A program made the position numbers and the translations under genes. The notes beneath the pieces are model-generated. The model ran no database searches, was not told where the DNA came from, and worked only from the letters and a program-made list of their open reading frames with translations. A DNA stretch of 21,089 nt from a virus, in IMG/VR virus record IMGVR_UViG_3300029267_001685, positions 1 to 21,089 of that record; one strand, given 5' to 3'. Below, piece by piece: positions 6,797 to 12,388 of the stretch (positions are counted from its first letter, which is position 1; every line of letters starts with the position of its first letter).

Positions 6797-6864
6797 ACAG
6801 AAAAAAAACTTTTCCGACATCGGTATGATTTCGGGGTGGACACTTGCGAAAATAATAACGCCGG

Positions 6865-6893
6865 CCGAACTCGTTTGTCGGTACCGAGTTCGG
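6865..6893. repeat. 29-bp operator-like repeat, copy 2
   Basis: A perfect 9-bp inverted repeat CCGAACTCG (6865-6873) / CGAGTTCGG (6885-6893), with GTCGGTAC inside. It lies 97 bp from copy 1 in the 246-bp noncoding gap 6698-6943. The remainder of this gap contains AT-rich stretches and an isolated CCGACATCGG at 6814-6823; I see no gene there. Confidence 0.65.
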
Positions 6894-6943
6894 AGCCACA
6901 TCGCGGACAAGCCCCTGACGGGTGGTGTCGTTCGGTTCATGAC

Positions 6944-7153
6944 TCAATCCTCCGCGAAGACGCTGGCAACCAGTCGGCCGACTCGTGTCGTTGGGTGCCA
7001 GGTTATGACGGCAACCGAGACGCCGGCCAGGTCTTGCCGTTCTCTCCGTCGAACGGCTCGTATTGCATAAACGGCGGTTTTATAGGTGCGTCTGGTCTCG
7101 GGACAATACCAGCCGTCGGCGCGTTCGCAAATGTTGTATGCGGTGTATCGCAT
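6944..7153 (-). CDS. Small basic hypothetical protein, 69 aa
   Basis: Not recognised. The protein begins MRYTAYNICERADGWYCPET and has an Arg-rich middle (AIRAVRRRERQDL) followed by a hydrophobic strand AGVSVAVITWHP. Two cysteines and several tyrosines are near the N-terminus. The start is supported by GAGGAGG upstream at normal spacing, and its start is separated from the 141-aa gene's stop by only a few bases. Third and last gene of leftward unit I. Basic charge would allow nucleic-acid binding, but nothing specific is visible. Confidence 0.65.
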   Translation of the reverse strand: MRYTAYNICERADGWYCPETRRTYKTAVYAIRAVRRRERQDLAGVSVAVITWHPTTRVGRLVASVFAED

Positions 7154-7156
7154 CGC

Positions 7157-7582
7157 TCAATCCTCCTCGGGAAGCATTACGGTCAGGACGGGCTCGGCGT
7201 CGTCGCCAGGGCCGCAAACAATCTTCAACTCATGGTATCGCCGGCGGCCGGTACCGGTGATAATCACCTTGAACCACCTGGTCGTTTCGGTGGCTCGGTG
7301 GGCACACGTCTTCGACATCCACAAAACGTCATGCCAGACGCCGGCAAAGTCGTTCAAGTATTTCTCGTTGTCAACGGCCTTCTCGATCAGGGCGAACACC
7401 GCGGCCGTCATGGCTATGGGGTAGCGGAAATGTTGACGGGAGACGTCCGCCAGGGGGCCTTGCATCGCGTCAACGAGAACTCCGTCCTCAATAGCATCCT
7501 GGCGAGTGTAGGCGTATATCACTTCGCCAAAAACGTCGTCAACGGGCTCCGCGTCGGCAGGGAACAATTCAAGCTGAGTCAT
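7157..7582 (-). CDS. DUF6573-like protein with N-terminal QLELF motif
   Basis: A 141-residue protein. VFGEVIYAYTRQDAIEDGVL at about residues 17-36, followed by HFRYPIAMTAAVFALIE, matches my memory of the DUF6573 family, small proteins of unknown function on phages, plasmids and integrative elements. The N-terminus MTQLELFPAD carries a QLxLF peptide like the bacterial beta-clamp-binding motif. The C-terminal half (TRWFKVIITGTGRRRYHELK) looks like a beta-hairpin. The start is supported by GAGGAG upstream. Second gene of leftward unit I. Family call fairly good; role unknown. Confidence 0.75.
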   Translation of the reverse strand: MTQLELFPADAEPVDDVFGEVIYAYTRQDAIEDGVLVDAMQGPLADVSRQHFRYPIAMTAAVFALIEKAVDNEKYLNDFAGVWHDVLWMSKTCAHRATETTRWFKVIITGTGRRRYHELKIVCGPGDDAEPVLTVMLPEED

Positions 7583-7594
7583 GGGTTCAACTCC

Positions 7595-8008
7595 TCAAAA
7601 GGGGCAACGGTCCGCGGCGGAATGCCGGGGACGCCGGGAAAGTATCTCTATCGCCTGGCGGTAGGTTTCACTCGCGGGCGGCAACAGGTCTTGAGGCTCA
7701 CAGAGAACCTCGTAAAGGGCGGCGGCCGGATCCCCATAGGCGTTCAACTCGGGGAACTCGTAAGTCATGCTCGCGGCCAGGCCGTCAAAGCAAGGTATTT
7801 CGGAGTGGTCGCCGGTGGTAAAGGCTTTGCGGTAAACGGCTTTGAAGTGCATACCATAGCCGGACCGCTCAAATGCCTCAGCTCGGAGGGTCCATTTTCG
7901 CTCGCGGGCATACAGCTCATTCTCGCGAAGTTCGCAGTACAAGCATCGGACGTCGGTCCAATCCAGGCCGGCCTCGCGTGCTTCGTGTTTCAGCTCGTTT
8001 GTGTTCAT
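7595..8008 (-). CDS. Hypothetical protein, 137 aa, first gene of leftward unit I
   Basis: Not recognised. The N-terminal part MNTNELKHEAREAGLDWTDV is helical, followed by CLYC (about 23-26) and another helix; the C-terminal part is rich in Pro, Glu and Leu (EVLCEPQDLLPPASETYRQA). A single CxxC might bind metal but lacks a clear partner pair. The start has a very strong GGAGGA Shine-Dalgarno, and the gene lies directly under promoter I, so it is likely the first early message. Confidence 0.7.
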   Translation of the reverse strand: MNTNELKHEAREAGLDWTDVRCLYCELRENELYARERKWTLRAEAFERSGYGMHFKAVYRKAFTTGDHSEIPCFDGLAASMTYEFPELNAYGDPAAALYEVLCEPQDLLPPASETYRQAIEILSRRPRHSAADRCPF

Positions 8009-8029
8009 GTTGTTTCCTCCACTGTCTAT

Positions 8030-8057
8030 ATTCTACCGCTATCGGTATATTTTGCAA
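8030..8057 (-). promoter_or_regulatory. Leftward promoter I with CCGATAGCGG spacer element
   Basis: On the minus strand, -35 TTGCAA (8052-8057), 16-bp spacer ending in CCGATAGCGG (8036-8045), -10 TAGAAT (8030-8035), then a short leader with GGAGGA before the ATG at 8008. The 29-bp operator starts 43 bp beyond the -35 (8100). Confidence 0.75.
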
Positions 8058-8099
8058 TAGGAAATCGGCCGAATTCCCAAAATACTTTTGGGGTCGCGA

Positions 8100-8128
8100 C
8101 CGAAGTCGGTGGTCGGTACCGAGTTCGG
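8100..8128. repeat. 29-bp operator-like repeat, copy 3
   Basis: CCGAAGTCGG (8100-8109) and CCGAGTTCGG (8119-8128), each a perfect CCGA-NN-TCGG palindrome, with GGTCGGTA between them. It is followed by an A8 tract and CTTTTT (8132-8144), as at copy 1. It sits between leftward promoter I and the rightward terminase gene, so it could act on both. Confidence 0.7.
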
Positions 8129-8162
8129 CCGAAAAAAAACTTTTTGAATTTCAACGAATTAC

Positions 8163-10331
8163 ATGGTTGACCTGGCCGAATTAAAGACCGCCGAGAAAAA
8201 GCTCGACCAACAGCTTCGCAAAATCCGCAAGCTGACGGGTTCGGACTCCGAACGTGATCGAGACGCGGCGCGCAAGCGACGGCTCCGAGCGGCCGGCCGA
8301 GAGGTGGTGATCCCCCCGTGTGCGGATCCAGAGCGACGGGCTCGCCTCGAAGCAAACGACGAGGAGTGGCTCGCATACTACTGCGGCGACTTGTTCTGGT
8401 ATGACTTCACCGGCCAGCAGCGAGCAATGATCGAGGCAATTCGCCACGCTATTCGATACGGCGGTGACCAGTCACTCGCGGCCAGCCGTGGGGAAGGCAA
8501 GACCAAGCTATTCGAGCGCATGCTCCTAAAACATTCGTTGTCCGGCGAAGTGACGTTCGCGGTGCTATTCGCAGCAACCGGATCCGCGGCTCAGGATTCT
8601 CTTCAATCTATCCGCGACACAATTGAAACCAACGAGAAACTGTACGACGATTACCCCGAGGTGTGCGTCCCCGTGCGAGCTCTGGAGAACACTCCGAACC
8701 GCGCTCATTACCAGACCGTGAGCGGCAAGCGGATTGACAACGGGGTAGACTTCTCGCAAGTGCCGAGTCGGTTCTCCTGGTGCGGCCATGAGATCGTTTT
8801 CCCGCGGGTCCCCGGTTCACCGTCCAATGGGGCTATCATCGCAACGAGGGGCCTAGACGCGGCGGTGAGGGGCCTGAACAAGAACTCAAGGCGGGTCCAG
8901 GTGGCCGGCATTGACGACCCCGACACTGAGGAGACGGTCCGGTCCGAGGAGCAAGCTCACAAGCTGGAGGAGCGGATTGACCGGGCTATCGCCGGCCTCG
9001 GCGGACAACAACGGTCGGTGGCTCGCGTGATGCTCTCGACGATCCAGCGGCGGGAGTGCGTCTCTGCATGGTACACCGACCCGAGTCGCAAGCCCTCATG
9101 GAAGGGCAAGCGGTTTCGGTTTCTCTTGAAGCAACCCGACCGAATGGACCTGTGGGATGAGTACGTCCAGCTTCGCCAGCTCAACCAACAGACAACAGAC
9201 AACGAGGGCAACTTCACGGACCCGAACGCTCGCGGTGCTCATAATTTTTACCTTGAAAATCGGGAGGCGATGGACGCCGGGGCGGAGGTGGCGAATCCGC
9301 ACAGGTTTGACGCACAGGAACTACCGGACGGCTCTCAGCTCGAAGTCTCTGCGTTACAACGGTATTACAACGAAGTAGCCAGAATCGGGCCGGAAGCCGT
9401 GGCATCCGAGTACGACAATGATCCGCCGGAAGAGACGGGACCGATTGAGAGCGGTATCACGGCTCACCGGATCCAGCGACAGGTGAACGGGTTTGACCGG
9501 CGAGTTATCCCTCCTGGTTGCACGGTCTTGACGCAAGGGATTGACGTCCGAAAGATTGCTCTTCATTACGTCGTTCGAGCATGGCAGCCAGGAGCGACCG
9601 GCTTCACAATTCATCATGACGTCCAAGAGGTCCGCGGGACGGTCCGCGGATCCGACGAAGGGGTCGAGCACTCGCTTATTCGGGCTCTGGAGGAGCGGCG
9701 GGACGATATGGAGCGAAATCCGTACAAGACCGTTGACGGCGAAATCATCCCGATCACAACAACTCTAATCGACGCCGGTTGGAAAACGCAAGCTATCTAT
9801 CACTTTTGCCGCCTGGCCGGCAAGGGCTGGTGGCCGGCTATGGGCTTTGGCAAGTCAAACGGATGCGTCAAGGCGGCGTTCAATATGCCGAGCAAAGATA
9901 GTGCGACCCGCCGAAGCGGTGAGAACTGGTTTCTGACTTACCAGCGCAAGCCGAAGGTCTGGCTAGTCGCGTGCGACGCCGACAAGTGGAAGTCGTGGGA
10001 GCACGCCAGGTGGTTGACGGATCCGTCGCAACCTGGATCTATGACGCTATGGGGAAAGACGTCCGGCGGCAAGCGATTGTCGGAGGATGAGCAAAAACAT
10101 TTTGCCTACTCTAAACACCTCACGGCCGAGGTGGAAGCCGAGGAGGTAGTGAAGGGGATCCTACAACGAAGCTGGAAGCCCAAGTCGGACAATAATCATT
10201 GGTTCGATGCGAGTTATTTGTCGGACGTGGCGGCGAACATGGCGGGGATCCGGTTGCTCGGAACCGGCCATAGGGTAGTGAAGGCGGACGCCAGACCGAG
10301 CCTGGCGGATCTCAAGAAAGGGACGTCATGA
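8163..10331 (+). CDS. Terminase large subunit, GpA (lambda-type) family
   Basis: The 722-residue packaging motor that pumps DNA into the prohead and cuts it. The ATPase domain has Walker A SRGEGKT (108-114) and a Walker B-like strand VQVAGIDD (245-252). The nuclease domain shows QGIDVRK (acidic D461), TLIDAGW (D537) and HWFDASYLSD (D682/D688), the acidic cluster expected of the RNase H-like fold. Length agrees with the GpA family (about 600-720). ATG 8163 has no visible Shine-Dalgarno, unlike most neighbours, so it may use a leaderless message or another signal; I see no convincing rightward promoter in 8009-8162. No separate small terminase is recognised. The stop overlaps the next ATG (ATGA at 10328). 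Confidence 0.93.
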   Translation: MVDLAELKTAEKKLDQQLRKIRKLTGSDSERDRDAARKRRLRAAGREVVIPPCADPERRARLEANDEEWLAYYCGDLFWYDFTGQQRAMIEAIRHAIRYGGDQSLAASRGEGKTKLFERMLLKHSLSGEVTFAVLFAATGSAAQDSLQSIRDTIETNEKLYDDYPEVCVPVRALENTPNRAHYQTVSGKRIDNGVDFSQVPSRFSWCGHEIVFPRVPGSPSNGAIIATRGLDAAVRGLNKNSRRVQVAGIDDPDTEETVRSEEQAHKLEERIDRAIAGLGGQQRSVARVMLSTIQRRECVSAWYTDPSRKPSWKGKRFRFLLKQPDRMDLWDEYVQLRQLNQQTTDNEGNFTDPNARGAHNFYLENREAMDAGAEVANPHRFDAQELPDGSQLEVSALQRYYNEVARIGPEAVASEYDNDPPEETGPIESGITAHRIQRQVNGFDRRVIPPGCTVLTQGIDVRKIALHYVVRAWQPGATGFTIHHDVQEVRGTVRGSDEGVEHSLIRALEERRDDMERNPYKTVDGEIIPITTTLIDAGWKTQAIYHFCRLAGKGWWPAMGFGKSNGCVKAAFNMPSKDSATRRSGENWFLTYQRKPKVWLVACDADKWKSWEHARWLTDPSQPGSMTLWGKTSGGKRLSEDEQKHFAYSKHLTAEVEAEEVVKGILQRSWKPKSDNNHWFDASYLSDVAANMAGIRLLGTGHRVVKADARPSLADLKKGTS

Positions 10332-10621
10332 GCGAGCAAGTTCGCCCAAACCCAATAGACCGGCCGAGCCTGGCGGAGTTGGCCGGTGAGAATACGAAGC
10401 GGCGGCGGTGCCCTCATTGCAAGAAGCGAGCGTGGGGAGTCACCTCGGTTTGGACGAACGCGGACGGCAGCCGGCGACGGTCCTTTCATTGCCGGGCTTG
10501 TGGCTACACGGACAACTCGACCGAGCGGTACGATTCGGATATTGCCAGTGGTGGCAATTCCGAGCCGGATCCGCCACTTTCGCTTGACCCTTCCGTACTG
10601 GAAATGGACACTACTGAATAG
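10328..10621 (+). CDS. Zinc-ribbon protein, 97 aa
   Basis: Two CxxC knuckles, CPHC (28-31) and CRAC (55-58), spaced by 23 residues with WGVTSVWTNADGSRRRSFH between them, form a classic zinc ribbon. The C-terminal third is acidic and proline-rich without visible structure. Such proteins between terminase and portal occur in lambda-like and other phages; some resemble the Ogr/Delta class of activators but the exact spacing differs. The ATG overlaps the terminase stop, and a terminator follows shortly after. Possible roles are transcription control of late genes or assistance in packaging. Confidence 0.75.
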   Translation: MSEQVRPNPIDRPSLAELAGENTKRRRCPHCKKRAWGVTSVWTNADGSRRRSFHCRACGYTDNSTERYDSDIASGGNSEPDPPLSLDPSVLEMDTTE

Positions 10622-10663
10622 ACTCTACTAGGTCAACGGGGAGTAGCTACCCCACAAAAAGAA

Positions 10664-10698
10664 GGCCGTTCGGGGCCGAACACCCGAGCGGTCTTTTT
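10664..10698 (+). terminator. Rho-independent terminator after terminase/zinc-ribbon genes
   Basis: An 11-bp stem (10664-10674 with 10683-10693, two G-T pairs) around an 8-nt loop, followed by T5 (10694-10698). AAAAAGAA precedes the stem, so it could also work in the other direction. A second small palindrome, GTAGCTAC, lies at 10643-10650. The next gene's ATG begins at 10701, only two bases after the T-run. Confidence 0.75.
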
Positions 10699-10700
10699 CT

Positions 10701-10904
10701 ATGGCTGAGACGATCCAAGACAAGATCGACGAAATCGCCAGGAGCGGCGTCAAGGAAGCAACCGTTGACGGTGCGACGACTAAACGGTTTACGCCGGCGG
10801 AGCTGGCGGAGGGGCAGCAAGCGACCGCGACCGAGACCGCGATGAGCAAGAACCACCTCGGCCTTCGCCTCCGCAAAATCAAACCACCGGGGGGCGGCCT
10901 GTGA
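10701..10904 (+). CDS. gpW-like head-tail joining protein
   Basis: A 67-residue protein, the size of lambda gpW (68 aa), starting with the helical ETIQDKIDEIARSGVKEATV, then VDGATTKRFTPAELAEGQ and a basic tail KNHLGLRLRKIKPPGGGL. Gene order (between terminase and portal) and length both match gpW, which binds the portal ring and completes the connector for tail attachment. No Shine-Dalgarno precedes ATG 10701, because the terminator T-run occupies that place. Its stop TGA overlaps the GTG of the portal gene, so the two are coupled. The call rests on size, order and pattern. Confidence 0.7.
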   Translation: MAETIQDKIDEIARSGVKEATVDGATTKRFTPAELAEGQQATATETAMSKNHLGLRLRKIKPPGGGL

Positions 10905-12388
10905 ATCTCTTGCAGAGAATGGCGGCTCGTGTCTTCCGGCTACCGACTCAGCGGGTAGTGGCCGACGCTATACGGGCTCGGTACGACGCGGCGCAGTCTG
11001 GTACCGGGAACGAGGCACACTGGGCGGCGGCCGACGCACTCGACGCCGACGCGGCGAACTCCCTGGCGGTCCGCAAGAATCTACGGGAGCGGTCGAGGTA
11101 CGAGCGCGAAAACAACGGATACTCGAAGGGGACCCTCCGCACTCACGCGAACTACGTTGTCGGATCCGGCCCGACGTTGCGAATGGAAACGAAGTCGGAA
11201 GGCTTCAACAAAATGGTTGAGGCGGCGTGGAAGCGGTGGTGTAAGGCGGTATCGTTTCGGCGGAAGCTGAGGGTTCTCCACCTGGCGAAGACTGGCGACG
11301 GGGAATCTTTTGCTCGACTCCAGACCAATCCGAACCTTCGGGATCCGGTAAAGCTCGATATTGTTCCGCTAGAGTGCGACCAGTGTTCTTCGCCTTATCT
11401 ATCCTACGGCGAGCCGAATCACATCGACGGCATCAAGTTCGACGAATACGGGAATCCGGTCTCGTATGATATTCTCAAGGATCACCCTGGCGGGTTGTGG
11501 TCCTACGGCGCCAACGAAGCAAACTCCGTACCCGAGCGGTTCATGCTTCACTGGTACCTTCTTGAGCGGCCGAAGCAACACCGCGGAGTGCCAGACAATA
11601 GCTCCACTCTTTCCCTCACCGCGACCGCCAGGCGGTTCCGTGAGGCTACGGTCTCGGCAGCCGAGACGGCAGCCAGCTTCGGACTCATGCTGGAGACGAA
11701 CGCGGCGGCGTGCGTGGAAGCTGACGAGATTCGCCCGCTGACGGAGTTGGAGATTGACCACAACATGGCGGTCGCGGCGCCTATGGGTTGGCATGGAAAC
11801 CAGCTCAAGGCGGAACACCCTTCCACAACCTATGAGGGTTTCAATAAGCAGACCGTCAACGAGCAATCCAGACCAATCTCGATGCCTCGCAATGTGGCGA
11901 TGTGTGATTCGAGCGACTACAACTTTTCGAGCGGCCAGCTAGACCATCACACCTACTTCGCGGCGTGCGACAATGAACGTCTCGACGGTGACGAGTTGAT
12001 TGTTGAGCCCACCTTCGAGGCATGGTGGGCGGAAGCGAAGGACGTCTACGGGTGGGCTTTCGATTCTGCCTATGTTCCACCTCATTCATTCGGCTGGCCG
12101 GCCTACCCGAAGATTGACCCCGAGAAGACGGCGAAGGGTCGCAAGGTCAGTCTCTCCACCGGCGAGATTTCGCTCCGCCGGGTTCACGCCGAAGACGGCC
12201 ACGACTTCGAGGAGGAGCTGGTGGTCATGGCAAAAGATTACGGCGTTGAAGTCGATGAAATGCGAGTGATTCTCCGCAACGCAATTTTTGACACGTCATC
12301 GCCAGAACCGGAAGGGAAAGCGGACGACGGAAAGAAGCCATCACCACCAAACAACAGGTTTCGGAGAAACGGTCATGCGAAAGTCTAG
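10901..12388 (+). CDS. Portal protein, lambda family
   Basis: A 495-residue subunit of the dodecameric portal through which DNA enters and leaves the capsid. Family signs: an N-terminal region with RYDAAQSGTGNEAHWAAADA, then YSKGTLRTHANYVVGSGPTL, LHLAKTGDGESFARL and HWYLLERPKQHRGVP, all typical of the lambda gpB-type portal. Length is normal. GTG 10901 is preceded by a G-rich stretch and overlaps the previous stop; ATG 10919 is an alternative. Its end overlaps the next gene by 14 bp. The C-terminal 30 residues are charged and proline-rich. Confidence 0.92.
   Translation: MNLLQRMAARVFRLPTQRVVADAIRARYDAAQSGTGNEAHWAAADALDADAANSLAVRKNLRERSRYERENNGYSKGTLRTHANYVVGSGPTLRMETKSEGFNKMVEAAWKRWCKAVSFRRKLRVLHLAKTGDGESFARLQTNPNLRDPVKLDIVPLECDQCSSPYLSYGEPNHIDGIKFDEYGNPVSYDILKDHPGGLWSYGANEANSVPERFMLHWYLLERPKQHRGVPDNSSTLSLTATARRFREATVSAAETAASFGLMLETNAAACVEADEIRPLTELEIDHNMAVAAPMGWHGNQLKAEHPSTTYEGFNKQTVNEQSRPISMPRNVAMCDSSDYNFSSGQLDHHTYFAACDNERLDGDELIVEPTFEAWWAEAKDVYGWAFDSAYVPPHSFGWPAYPKIDPEKTAKGRKVSLSTGEISLRRVHAEDGHDFEEELVVMAKDYGVEVDEMRVILRNAIFDTSSPEPEGKADDGKKPSPPNNRFRRNGHAKV

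Noticed and set aside
6814-6829. A rightward promoter (CCGACATCGG followed by TATGAT)
   Set aside because: It mimics the leftward promoters in the spacer and -10 region, but the -35 position is an A tract and it would only transcribe antisense into leftward genes.
6707-6940. A 77-codon leftward ORF in the 246-bp regulatory gap
   Set aside because: It covers promoter II and two operator repeats, has no Shine-Dalgarno and an unconvincing composition.
3242-8170. A very long rightward open frame of 1642 codons as a real gene
   Set aside because: It lies opposite eleven well-supported leftward genes with Shine-Dalgarno starts and recognisable families. Its translation is Gly/Arg/Val-rich without domains. 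I keep it only as a codon-usage observation.
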